From: Aureobasidium sp. EXF-3400
Lineage: Eukaryota; Ascomycota; Dothideomycetes; Dothideales; Saccotheciaceae
Assembly (NCBI GenBank): GCA_024195585.1
Contig: SWBL01000148.1
Coordinates: 1-64,000 of the forward strand
Length of the DNA: 64,000 nt
Direction: 5' to 3'
Of this stretch, positions 31,563-42,987 are shown piece after piece (positions within the stretch are counted from its first letter, which is position 1; every line of letters begins with the position of its first letter). The notes below the pieces were generated by a model that saw nothing but the letters and a program-made list of their open reading frames with translations, ran no database searches and was not told where the DNA came from. A program made the translations under genes and the position numbers.

Positions 31563-32723
31563 CTACTTGGGCTGGCAAGCAGCAGCAGAATCAGTAGCGT
31601 TGGAAGAAATGTACGACCACTCGATGGTGTACTTGTCAGAACCACGGTACTGGCCAAAGTTGGTGGCGTACTTCTGAGGCCAGCTGTGGTCGTAAAGGGC
31701 ACAGTACTGACCAACAGCCTCTCCATTCTTCAACAGCATGTAAGTGTTGTAGTACTGGCAGGTCTTGATGGCAGCACCGTTGGATGGGGGGTGAGCGCGA
31801 GCGTAGTCGGCTTGAGCGGTGCAAGCAGCGGCACACTTGGAAATGTCGAAGGGTCCCTTTTGGAAAATACGGACACCGAGGTAGGTGTCCTTGCCGTTGC
31901 AGTCGAAGGGTGCGTTGATGGCGGCGTTACCAAGGTAGATGGGATCGGTGTAGCCGGGGGGTGTGACGATCTTGTTGGACACATAGCCGTTTGATCCAGC
32001 AATTACGACGTGGAAGTCCTTGCGCCATTGGCCATTGTTCTTGGCATTGGATGTGGTGACAGGGCCTCCCCAAAACACACACTTTTGGACGATTAGCATC
32101 TACTGAGAAAAGAAAGATGGTGAGGGGAAGTTTACCTTGATGTTGGTGGTCGAAGCTGGGTTGTTGCAGGAAGCGTCGTTGGGGTTGACGGTAGGGTCAC
32201 GCTCGAAGTAGATGTTGAAGGCAGCACATCCCTCGATGGCATCGCACTTGGAAGCACAGGTCTGGGTCGAGTACTCGTTGAGCAAAGTGTAACCCATGTA
32301 ACCATAGGCGTTGTTGCTAGCCTGCAAGTCGGTGAAGGAGTTGTAGTATCCCTCAGGAGTCGAGGCAGACTTGGCTGCAGTCGAGAAGTCACCGTAGGCA
32401 AGGAAGGCCTCGGGAGTATCAGGGCTGACAGTTGGGCCAGCACCGAGAGGCTGAGGCTTGCAGGTGACAGCAGCTGCGCGAACCTTAAGGCCAGTAGAGG
32501 CATCAGAGTCGACACCAGAAGCCTTGACCTCAGCAGCTACTGAGGTGGCAGCGGCAGAAGGCTCATATGCAACAGTGCTTGCCTTAGCAGCAACATCGAC
32601 AACGGGAATGGTAACAGTTGGGATAGGAGCCAGAGCATCAACGGCGGCCCAGTCAATTTCTTGGGGAAGAGGGTTGGCGACAGCCAGAGCTGCAAAGGCA
32701 GCAGCAACGGTGAAGGAACGCAT
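31563..32723 (-). CDS. Secreted Cys-rich protein with two apple/PAN-like modules
   Basis: Two exons (32723..32136 and 32081..31563) give 368 residues. Residues 1-17 (MRSFTVAAAFAALAVAN) form a signal peptide followed by PLPQ. A Ser/Ala/Val-rich stretch follows, then module 1 with CASKCDAIEGCAAFNIYFER and NIKCVFWGGPV, and module 2 with KCAAACTAQADYARA, TCQYYNTYML and GQYCALYD. The spacing of paired cysteines (CxxxC...GC...FN/YYN...C) is apple/PAN-like and is common in secreted proteins of filamentous ascomycetes. PAN modules bind protein or carbohydrate; the ligand here is unknown. No catalytic motif and no GPI signal are visible, so a free extracellular or wall-associated protein is likely. 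The upstream TATA box suggests a regulated, possibly strong promoter. Confidence 0.85.
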
Positions 32724-32824
32724 CTTGTATGGTGTATTGAGAACGAAAGTAGATGAAGTGGAAGATTGGTTTGAAGCAGATGCTTTTGGTGCTGATGCTC
32801 TTTCAACTTACCGGGCTATGGGCG

Positions 32825-32834
32825 TATATATATA
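32825..32834 (-). promoter_or_regulatory. TATA box of the secreted-protein gene
   Basis: TATATATATA about 100 bp before the start codon at 32723 on the minus strand; sequence and distance fit a fungal TATA box. Confidence 0.6.
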
Positions 32835-35545
32835 CTTGAACCTGGAGGGTGTCCACTCTAATCACCCTATGACACTCTATCCTGCAAACGAGCATCACCG
32901 CATCTCATTCGGCAACACACAAGCCATCCAAGATCCTGAACAGAACTCAAACGAGTCCAGGCCAAGGCAGGATCGCGAGTAAGACTGCCCTCGAGTGCTT
33001 GCCGAGAATAGCAGGCGGGTGCTGATGTCAAGCCAAATGCAGAAAGTGGAGACCATCTTGACACGAAGGAACAGAGCAATTGTGGTATAGAGAGCACGGA
33101 TGCTCGCGATGAGGATCTGATCAGGGAAGGATAATGCGACTCTGCAGGGTGCTATTACGGTGGCTGACTCTAAATCAAGCCCAGAGGTTGTAGGAGTCTG
33201 CCGTTCGAGGGGCCCTTTGCTTGGCAGGATGGCCAAACTGAACTTAGTTCTCACTATGGGGCTTCCTGGTTTGGTACGCTTCTCTGGTTAGTGCAGAGGA
33301 GGCAAGTTTTCCCCTTGGTCGTGCCGTGCGGTTCCTGTTGCGTCGACGGATGATCTTCCGGGAAGGCAATAGAGAAAGAACTCTCCATTCTTTTGGGCAT
33401 AATTCATTTCGCTTCGCAACTTCGATTGATGAAGGCATTAGTGTTGTGTCGAGAATCAGGCAAGGCGAAGAGAGAGGTCTGGGATCTTCGATGACGCTCA
33501 AATCCACTTGCGAGTCGTCTACCTTGTCCCCGCGCTTCTTCTGAGAAATGCGAGACCGTTTCCTAGATGGTCGTTTCGAGATCGACACGATGCTAAGTTT
33601 GGGGAGTGGATACTGAGCGGCGAGCGCGTGGAGAATGTCTTATCCAGCATCAGGGTACGCCAAGTCTTGATCTCATCGAGAACAGTTGATCATTGCCTGC
33701 TAGGTAGGTAGTCGCAACACACTGAGTCTACCCAGACTCGTGAAGTTCTAGAGGTAGCTTTGCCATTCGATGTCCCACTTGAAAGTTTTAGTTGAGTTCT
33801 TCCTTGCAGTGTCGAGCAGCGAAAGGCCTTCGCGCAGTTGTCAAAGTATAACATATCAGATGTTGCATAAGATAAACGGTAAGTTCAGTAGCAACTTCCT
33901 ACGTAGAATTACTTTTGTAGCCTCGTGTCACGATCGCGTCTCTATTCACCATGCAGCAACAGTGTATTTTCAGCGCCTGGCTATGCCATTATGACTGCGC
34001 CGTGCCTCTGTGCGGGTCTGAAGGATTTGCCCCAGGCGCAAAAGTACGACCCATCTTTTGAACCCTTGAATGGCGCTGGTTCCCGTGTCATTGTGGGCGG
34101 CTGAACAGAGACACTGTTCCACTGTGAAGATGTCTCGGACGCAACCAGAGAAGTCAACGATTGTCGCAAGGCGAGACTGCAACTGTCTCGGAATCCGGAA
34201 GACCTTCACACTGGAACTGCACGAGTCAAGCTTCCAGGGCACATCCATCAGACTTTGGAGTGGCTATGCCAGCCGACGGGCCGTCTTGTGTGCTGTCAAA
34301 CTCGAATATTTGCTTTGCGACTACACGCGCCATAATTATCCTTCCGCGGCGGCCCTGAAAGCTCGTGTGCGTGTTGCGTTTACTCTTGCATGCTGAGCCC
34401 CAAATCGCTGCTATTTTCACTGGGCAAGGTGTTAATAGTGTCATGCACGTCGATCCTTAGTGTTTGCTTTCCTTTTGCGATCAGGATGTCATTGGTGCAT
34501 CCACTGTTTGTCCACCGAGCCCTTTGGTCAGAGAGTGGATACTTTTCGAATAATGCAAAGCATTAATTCTCCGATGTGATTTTCAAGGAGTCAGGTCTAT
34601 TATGATCTACCTGATCCAGCTATTAGTTTGTAGGTATGACCGCAATGAGATTGTGCAACCCTCCGATTACATATCACATCTGATAGCGGCGCTTCGAGCA
34701 GCCTGTCTATCTCTGGAGCTGCGCGTGTAAAGACCAGGCATACGAGGAAGGCGATCACTTGAGTCGATGCTGACTTTTAGGAAATGACCGAGAATAGCAC
34801 CAGCTCTGCTCCGTAGATTCGAGGTCAAGCACGCTGATCACCGCTGATGATCATTGTTCTCCGTTGATCTACAGAGTGTTGTGCAGATTCGCGGGTAGGG
34901 GTCGATCTTTTTGCGTAAGGCACGAGACCAGTGGATACTTTCGAGAGTTTTCGGCATGTTCATCGATCACGGGCTCGCCGAGAGGGCAAACCGACACCTC
35001 TGTTGAATTGGGTTCACGTCTATTGAACATTCCCGTCCTCTTCAGCTGCCACAAGACTATGCCACACAGATGAGCGAACCACAGATCGCTTGGAGACTCA
35101 CCAATCGCCGAGAGATTATACGAAGGTGGATAGGAAACCATGGGTCATACTTCTTGTGCAGACAGTGATACTAGTATGGCATTGAAATGACTGACCCGAA
35201 CTGACTGCAGCATGGTGGGATGAAGCTTGGTCGACATCCTACCGAGAACCTGCCACATGGCGCGGTATGTTGGAAACTTTCAATAGAAGGATCAGCAGGG
35301 GTGAGAGTTCAGATAGTGCATATTATAACATCACCAGGTCAAATTGCATGCGGATAGTACTCGAGTATTGGTTCTGAATTCATTAGTGATAGATTATTAT
35401 GTGCATTCTTTTGTTCAACGAGCGCATGCGTTGGTCTTTCCAGAGCATCTTCGCTCATGCCAAGTCATGTGTGGCTCCAAACTATCATATTCATATCCTC
35501 ATGAGGTCGGTATGAAGGCCATTAGATATTGGCCTTCTTCGGGAG
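32835..35545. other. Long gene-poor block
   Basis: About 2.7 kb with no credible gene. The longer frames (32895..33254 minus, 33244..33588 minus starting at GTG, 34070..34396 plus from an ATG) have unusual composition, no domain pattern and overlap each other. Base composition is not strongly AT-rich, so heavy RIP decay is not evident by eye. It could hold non-coding RNA, remnants of an old element or regulatory DNA; I cannot tell. Confidence 0.4.
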
Positions 35546-36397
35546 TCATGCCAAACTCTGTTCGACCTTCTCCATGCAGTCGAAGAACTCATTCCAGTGG
35601 TACATGACAACGATGGCACCGCACTCCTCGGTCAGCATCTTGGCCATTCTGTCGATTTCTTCCTTGTCGTCGTAAGCACCAACGTAGCCGATCAGAGGAA
35701 TCTTCGCGTTCTTGGCGGCAGTAGCTCCTGACTTGCTGTCTTCAATGGCTACACACTGGCTGGGCTCAACGCCAATCTCCTTGCATGCGTGGAGGTAGAT
35801 GGCGGGGTCTGGCTTCGAGGTTGGCTTCTCGAGTGAAGTGGCAGCACTGTAGACGTGCTCCGCGGGGAAGAACTTGTCCTGGCCGACCTTGCGGATGGAA
35901 GCCTGGACTCTCGAGAGGGCAGATGATGACACAACAGCAAGACCGTACTTCTTGCTCTTGTACAGCTTCTCGAGGACTTCGGTAGCACCGGCACAGGGCT
36001 CGGCCTTCTTCTCCAATGTCTCCACGACCTTGCCGAGTTCACGGTCAACGTATGCGTTGAATTCGTCCTCTGGGATCTCGAAGCCGTACTTTTTCTGCAG
36101 AGAGACCATCATGCCTCTGAAATTCTGGCCGACAAACTCCTTGAGGAGCTGAGGGCCAGTGTAGCGGTCCGACTTTCCATGCTTTTCCAGAATCTCGTTG
36201 GCAAGTTCGGCACAAGCCTCGAACGCAAGGTGCTCACTCAGGACCAGAGTGTTGTCGCAGTCGAACAGAATCTCTTTGATCTTTTGTTCCAGTGTTAGCC
36301 AACGAAGCCAAGAGATGATGCTGATCCATAGGATGATACAGCCTATGAGCTGCTCGAAGCTGAAGAGCTGTTCGAAGATGAAACGTACCGGTGCCAT
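35546..36397 (-). CDS. HAD-superfamily hydrolase (phosphatase/phosphoglucomutase-like)
   Basis: Exon 1 is only nine coding bases (36397..36389, MAP); a 108-nt stop-free intron (36388..36281; donor gtacgt, branch gctaac, acceptor aaaag) is followed by exon 2 (36280..35546). The 247-residue protein starts MAPIKEILFDCDNTLVLSE, placing HAD motif I (D10, D12) at the usual distance from the N-terminus. Motif II is the Ser of VVSSSALSR, motif III the Lys of SKPDPAIYL, and motif IV the acidic pair of CVAIEDSKSG. The four-helix cap lies between motifs I and II, as in subclass I enzymes (beta-phosphoglucomutase, 2-deoxyglucose-6-phosphatase). The substrate cannot be named. If the intron is retained, the frame stays open and adds 36 residues with a hydrophobic stretch. 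A TATA-like element lies about 65 bp upstream. Confidence 0.88.
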   Translation of the reverse strand: MAPVRFIFEQLFSFEQLIGCIILWISIISWLRWLTLEQKIKEILFDCDNTLVLSEHLAFEACAELANEILEKHGKSDRYTGPQLLKEFVGQNFRGMMVSLQKKYGFEIPEDEFNAYVDRELGKVVETLEKKAEPCAGATEVLEKLYKSKKYGLAVVSSSALSRVQASIRKVGQDKFFPAEHVYSAATSLEKPTSKPDPAIYLHACKEIGVEPSQCVAIEDSKSGATAAKNAKIPLIGYVGAYDDKEEIDRMAKMLTEECGAIVVMYHWNEFFDCMEKVEQSLA

Positions 36398-36458
36398 TGC
36401 TGATAGTTTTGGAATGGTTGATGAGAAGAAATAGGGTATAAGTCGTAACTGAAGCGGA

Positions 36459-36467
36459 TTATATATA
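36459..36467 (-). promoter_or_regulatory. TATA-like element of the HAD gene
   Basis: GTATATATAA on the minus strand about 65 bp before the start codon at 36397. Confidence 0.45.
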
Positions 36468-38903
36468 CACGAAGCGAAAGGAAGAAAGTCACGAAGCGAT
36501 GCGTTGTGCAATTAACAAAACAGCGTCTTGTTGATTCGAGTCGCACATCCCCTCATCGGCAACTGATCGACGTCACGCTTTCCCCTCCAACCAATCCGGC
36601 ACGTCCGGGCTCTGACCAACTCTGCTGCATACCTACCACTCTCAAGCTTCGCATGAAGTTTCTTTGCGGGAAAACAACTTCTTGCTCATTCAAAAGCAAG
36701 CTTTTTGCCGATTATGCTTAGAGGCTTGCAGCAAGACAACAGAAAACAGCGAGAAGCGCTTGCGAAGCTGTCACAGGATTTCTGCTGTGTCTCCACGCGA
36801 CAACAGACAGCCATGAGCGGGGCAAATATCGCTTGAATCTATCGGCTAATGTGACGATCGAGCCTGCCATTTGCATTAAATCCTACCTGATGCAAAGAGT
36901 TATCTTGAATTGTTACTACTAGGCCTAAGCTTGTAGTTACCGAACAGCTTCTCGAACACCATTTCGAGCCTTCTTGAATCCGGAAACTCACTGTACAACT
37001 TGTGGCAGGTAGCAAAACCCTATGCCCTCAACCATTCAAGCTATCTGTTTGACTCAATGCTTCTGCCCGGTCGTGACACCGTATTCATCGAGGAGAATAC
37101 AAGTCACTTGGCAAAGAACAGCGTGGCTTGGTCACACGAACACAGCAGATACTCTGGTCTACACCATGGTTTTGAGAAGAGATCGCCAGTGTACGGACGT
37201 AGAGGCATCTACAGACAATCAGACAGAGCGCTCTTTCTTGTTCTAAGTTCCGCTCTTCACCGCCGTGGTCGCCATCCCACTGCTGCTTGTCCGACTCTTG
37301 TGCGCCCTGCTAACACTCTTCTTATCTCATACATGCGAGTCTACCAATCCAATCTCAGGCGCAGGAGACACGAAGACTTCAACCTCTTTACATGACAGAG
37401 TGCTTCTTCTGGTCAGCTAATGACAGGTAATCCACTTGAAAGCAGGTAGCATCGTTCAATGAGAGATAGGTCCACTTTCGCTTCCTCCCTGACCTCAGCC
37501 ATCCTGAGGGCTAACTAGTCTTCTCCTCTTCTTGATATACGATGCCCCCATGAATAACACACCCTCCTTACGTTCTTATCGCGGCGTTTGAGTTTTGCTT
37601 GTCTCGCAACATGGAAGAGGTATATCTCCAGACAAGGCACACCTACCCCAAATCTCTCGGCTTGAAGCAAGTCTCATCTCACGAAGAGATCCCTCGCATC
37701 TATCAAGAATGTTACGCTCGCAAGACCGGGAAGGTTGCAAACGGTGCGGTAGGTATGACTGTCGACAGAGCGTGTCTCTACTGTCCGATATTCTTGTCAA
37801 AAGATATCCTCGAGAGGGCTTATCTGTAGCAAAGGAGAGCAGATGGTAATCGAAGAATTATGGTCAGGGTGGCCAAGCTGACTTGAGTTTTGGCTTCGAG
37901 CTTCATCTCTTGTTTGAAGGCGTATGTGCAGTCCGGTCCTTACATTGAACCTCGATGCTGAAGCCTGAATGCTCTCTAGTGCATTCCTTCCAAATGAATG
38001 ATTACACTCAACGAGAGCTTACGACGAGCCATACTCCAAGCTCGGTCACGAGTCTTGTCATTCGAACTCTCTGCAGCTTAAGGCAACAGCTTTCTTGGCC
38101 TTTGGCATGGACGCGTGTGTAGTGGCAAAGACGTCGGCAACGAAGACTTTACAGCATCAAGAGCCGAACTTGTTGTTGGAAGCAGTCGAAGTGAGAGTGG
38201 CAGGCCATGACGATGCGAGGCTTCGGGCCGAAGACGGCAAAAGGTTGTTGCTATGGTTTCTAAAAACAGCACGGCCCCAAACGTATCGTATCCCGCAGCG
38301 TATTGCGCAGTTGCAGTGCGGCGCATCACCTTGATAACAAAAAGTTCATATCGATTGGCGAATCGCATGGCGCAGCAGAGTGGAAGCCACGCTATAGAGA
38401 AAGATATCTCGAACAAAAGACAAGTCCAGCGCCAAGGTGTATCCGATCTTACCGCAAAGGAGGATTGCTTAGTGAGGCTGTGGTAAGAGGGACGCGTTTC
38501 AGGGTTGGTGCATGTTCGGTGTGCAAGGAAGAGGGGAGGGGATGACTTCAGCTGCATCTGCTTGCTGTAGCAACGGGCCTTGATCTAGTGCCGCTTTCGC
38601 CAATCTCTTTTTCAAAACCTAGAATATATCATATAAGTCTTTTGTTTGACCTACTCTTTGTCTGTCATATCGCGACTCTGTCAGGTGCTTCGGAAGTATC
38701 GCAGTCGCAGTCGCAAAGCGCAAACGCCTCGAGTAAACAAACTCCACATCAGCCACGATCCATTCGATTCTCGGACTTCTGACAGGCGGGTACTTGAAGC
38801 GCTTCTGAAACCAGTACAAACAGCAAGAGAGAGGGAAGAGAAAGTGTTTGCGCACATTGATTGAAGTCGCGCATACGGGATATTGCAGAGAAGTGTCGCA
38901 GAC
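36468..38903. other. Long divergent gene-poor block
   Basis: About 2.4 kb between the HAD gene and the chitin synthase start. Open frames such as 37000..37395 (plus), 37599..37829 (plus) and 38078..38557 (minus, ATG start, 159 codons) have no family resemblance to me. The right-hand part should be the chitin synthase promoter and leader. Nothing else seen. Confidence 0.4.
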
Positions 38904-41900
38904 ATGTCGTACAACCGTCTTGGCCGTAAGTGCAACACCCAGCACCCTGAGTGGAAGAGTTGGCAGGAGTGGAAGAGCAAGGATAAGACAAGAGTTGGGA
39001 AGTGTGGAGGGTGGGAGTGGCAGCATTCCTCAGACGCCTCATGTGGACGCTCCGTGTCGGGCACGCGTTTCACACACATCAAGAGGGAGTTTCGCTGACC
39101 GGGCCATCTTGTCGCAGCATACGGCCGTCATTCGCCTGACGAAGACGAAGCATACGGCGCCCAGTCGCAAAACCCATTCATGGATCCTCGTGCCGGCAGA
39201 TCACCGTCTCCTGGACATCCCCTAGAGTCGTACGCTTTGCACGACAATCCCTACACTCACGACGAACCGCTACACATGCCCATGGGTCCTGGTCCTCGTC
39301 CAGGCGCTTCGCCTATGCCCGGAACTCCCTCAGACAGACTCCAGGCTCAGCCTACAGTAAGCTCGACTAGACAGCTTTGAAATGTGCCTTGCTGACCAGG
39401 CACCACAGTTCTCAGTAGAGCACGTCCCCGGTTACGGCCATCACGACAGCTACGACTCGCAGCATTATCCTCCTGGCGACTACGCCCTTTCCCCCGAAGA
39501 TCACCACGACGCATACCACAACGAGCCTTACCAACCTGCTCTTACTCCCAACGAGGAGCTATACGGTCCTCCGTCTGGCGAACAACGTCCCCACTACTGG
39601 CAAGATGAGGTCGACACACACCCAATTCTGCAACAAGATTCTGCCTACGGACCCGATCCGCATCAAATGCCTACCCCTATGATGGAAGAGGACATGCAAA
39701 TGGAGATGAACGCAGATCAACCACAATCAGGAGGCGGTATCCGCAGATGGAAGACAGTCAAGGAAGTCCAGCTCTTCAACGGAAACCTGGTGCTTGATTG
39801 CCCTATACCCCCGAGACTTCTGAACCAAATCCAGCACGCCCAGCCTCCTGAGCGTGACGAGTTCACACACATGCGCTACTCGGCTGCTACCTGCGATCCT
39901 TCTGAATTCTACTCGGAGCGCTTCACCTTGCGCCAGAAGCTTTTCGCCAAACCAAGACACACCGAACTATTCATCGTCATTACCATGTACAACGAAGAGG
40001 ATGAGCTCTTTGCCCGGACTATGATCGGTGTCATCAAAAACATCGAATATATGAACTCGCGAAACAGCAGCAAGACCTGGGGAAAGGAGGCTTGGAAGAA
40101 GATCGTTGTCTGTGTTGTCAGCGATGGTCGTGCGAAGATCAACCCTCGTACTAGAGCCGTTCTCGCAGGTCTGGGTGTTTACCAGGACGGAATCGCCAAG
40201 CAGCAGGTCAACGGCAAAGATGTCACTGCCCACATCTACGAATACACCACTCAAATGACGCTCGAACTCAAGAAGGGTGTGGTCTCTGTTAAGAAAGGAA
40301 ACACGCCTGTTCAAATGCTGTTCTGTCTCAAGGAAAAGAACCAGAAAAAGATCAACTCACACAGATGGTTTTTCCAGGCCTTTGGTGAGGTTCTCGACCC
40401 AAACATCTGTGTTCTGATCGATGCCGGTACAAAGCCCGGAAAAGACTCTATCTACAAGCTGTGGAAGGCTTTCGACCTCGAGCCCATGTGCGCTGGTGCT
40501 TGCGGTGAGATCAAGGCTATGCTGGACCATGGTAAAACTCTCATCAACCCTCTGGTCGCTGCGCAAAACTTCGAGTACAAGATGAGCAACATTCTTGACA
40601 AGCCTCTTGAGTCCGCTTTTGGATTCATCAGTGTCCTTCCTGGTGCTTTCTCTGCTTATCGATTCATGGCTCTTCAGAACGACAAGACTGGTCAAGGTCC
40701 GCTCGAGAAGTACTTTGCCGGTGAGAAGATGCACGGTGCCAATGCTGGTATCTTCACTGCCAACATGTACCTTGCTGAAGATCGTATTCTGTGTTTCGAA
40801 CTGGTATCAAAACGCAATTGCTCTTGGATTCTGCAATACGTCAAGTCGGCTACGGGCGAGACTGATGTTCCTACCGAAATGGCTGATTTCATTCTGCAAA
40901 GAAGACGTTGGTTGAACGGCAGTTTCTTCGCCGCAGTCTACGCTCTTGCTCATTTCCATCAAATCTTCCGCAGCAATCACTCCGTTGGTCGCAACTTCAT
41001 GTTCATGGTCGAATTCTTCTACCAGGGTATCAGCATGCTCTTCGCTTGGTTTGCTATCGTAAGTCTCTTGACAGATCCCAGCCCTCAGAGTCGTATACTA
41101 ATCTGTTACCCAGGGCAACTTCTTCCTCGTCTTCCGCATTCTCACAGGTTCGCTATCCGATCCAAGTCTCAACTTTCCGCCTGGAAAAGTATTAGGTGTA
41201 CTGTTCGAATGGATTTATCTTGCTGTCTTGATTACTTGTTTCGTCCTTGCGCTCGGTAATCGTCCGCAAGGTTCGAATAAGTTTTACATGACTCAAGTCT
41301 ACTTCTGGGCAATCCTCATGGCGTAAGTCCTCCGCACTGCTCGCTTCAAGATGATTTGACTAACCTTTATCCAGTTATCTCATGTTCGCAACCGTCTTCA
41401 TCACAGTCAAGTCTGTGCAGGCACAACTCAAAGAACACGACCACTTCACGTTTAGCATGCTTTTCACCAACTCGCTATTCCTGACGCTCATCGTATCAAT
41501 GGCCAGTACATACGTCCTGTATTTTGTCGCCTCGTTCATGTTCCTGGATCCTTGGCACATGTTCACATCCTTCTTTCAATATCTTCTCCTCACGCCGACA
41601 TACATCAACATCCTCAACGTCTACGCCTTCTGTAATACTCATGACATTACATGGGGTACCAAAGGAGATGACAAACCAGAGAAGCTGCCCTCAGCAGTCA
41701 CCAAACCAGGTGGTAAGGTTGATGTTACCATTCCGAGCGACGACCATGATCTCAACAGTCAATACGAAGAGGAACTTCGTGTTTTCTCTACGAAATGGAC
41801 CCCTCCCGCCAAGGCTCCTTCTGCAGCAGAGAAGCATGAGGACTATTACAAGGGATTCAGGAGTGCCGTCGTCTTGGCTTGGATGTTCTGCAACCTTGCG

Positions 41901-42080
41901 CTCGCTGCCGTCGTTCTCAACACAGGAGGCCTCGACCGCGTCTCCGTCGGTGTTCAAGACGACAACCAGCGCAGTACCATCTACATGAGTGTCGTACTCT
42001 GGAGTGTGGCAGTCCTGAGTGGTTTCAGATTTATTGGAGCTTGTTGGTTCTTGGTTGTTAGACTTATCAGGGGTGTTTAG
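38904..42080 (+). CDS. Chitin synthase, class I/II
   Basis: Five exons (38904..38925, 39118..39356, 39409..41058, 41114..41322, 41375..42080) give 941 residues. The first exon is 22 nt. Residues 1-190 are a disordered His/Pro/Tyr-rich head. The catalytic region (about 200-620) shows [50 protein letters not shown], the EDR of [12 protein letters not shown] near residue 543, and [12 protein letters not shown] near 584. These are the UDP-GlcNAc-binding and QxxRW motifs of processive beta-1,4 transferases. Seven or so membrane spans follow, from [20 protein letters not shown] to the C-terminus. The enzyme makes chitin at the plasma membrane from UDP-GlcNAc. Lack of a myosin or long cytochrome-b5 part excludes classes IV-VII; I cannot separate class I from II by eye. 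Confidence 0.95.
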
Positions 42081-42987
42081 AAGCTGCGTTGTTCATGACG
42101 TCTCTCACGGAATAATGACTTGGGATTCATATCATGGTTATGCTCGATGATGTACTGTAGCGAGGCGTTCTATCAGGCTTTCCAAATCCACTTTTTGTTC
42201 TCTTCTACTCTTGTGTCTATCCTCTCCATGTGCTTTATATGCTCTTGATGGTCCCTATGTGGAAGGTGAAACTCAAGCCATAAGGTGCACTATTCTTCAA
42301 CGAGCACGGTACATGAAGGATGGCGTGTGGTCTGCAACTGGAGGTGTCAAGCTACATTGTCTCAACACCTACGTCAATATGAACTTCACGGAACCATCAC
42401 CTGGAAGCAATGCATGTTCAGGCTCATGTGGTGACAAAGGAAGCACACGAACAAGCTGATTATGGGCGAAGAAACTGCTCTAATGTTTCTGTGTACTGCT
42501 AGCACATGTTTGTCTTCACATAGCAAGCAAGATCAAGCAAGAGCTTCTTCCGCATCGATCTGGAATATAAGCCGTCACTGAACCATCGAGAGAATATCTT
42601 TTACTCTTCCGATCCATTGATCATTCTGTCTGTGTGCTCTTTCTTATATTGACTTGCCGTAACTCGAGAGAAGAAGGCGTCAACTCGATCTTCCCATTTC
42701 CGTCTTCCAAGCTCACCACGACGGCGCCTTCCATACCTGACCGTAGATTTCCGCTCACTGCTTGTTATTGTCGTCGTCGTCGTCGCCCCTCACAACGAAA
42801 GTGAAAAGACGCGCTGCGGATTCTCCTGCTCTTCTCGATACTTAAGCCCTCTGCTCTTCCAACTAAACCTTCCCTTCTTCCTTCCAGTCCACCGCACCTC
42901 GACCTCTCGACGTGCACTTCTTCTCTCAGACTCAAGTTTTCCTCTTCAACATCCTTCTTCAACATCACACACCACTCATCCATCATC
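42081..42987. other. Intergenic, no gene seen
   Basis: 907 bp between tandem genes. The last 250 bp are pyrimidine-rich (CTTCC, CTCTTC runs), typical of a strong fungal promoter and leader for the zinc-knuckle gene. A short (CGT)n tract lies at about 42766-42786. Confidence 0.5.
42766..42786 (+). repeat. (GTC)n microsatellite
   Basis: A short perfect run of about five to six GTC/TCG trinucleotides in the non-coding region upstream of the zinc-knuckle gene. Confidence 0.5.

Noticed and set aside
33244..33588. 114-codon basic frame (SISKRPSRKRSRISQKK)
   Set aside because: Starts at GTG and overlaps other frames; basic start alone is not evidence of a gene.
38078..38557. 159-codon minus-strand ATG frame upstream of chitin synthase
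   Set aside because: No domain, signal peptide or splice structure; composition resembles random translation. Kept only as part of the gene-poor block.
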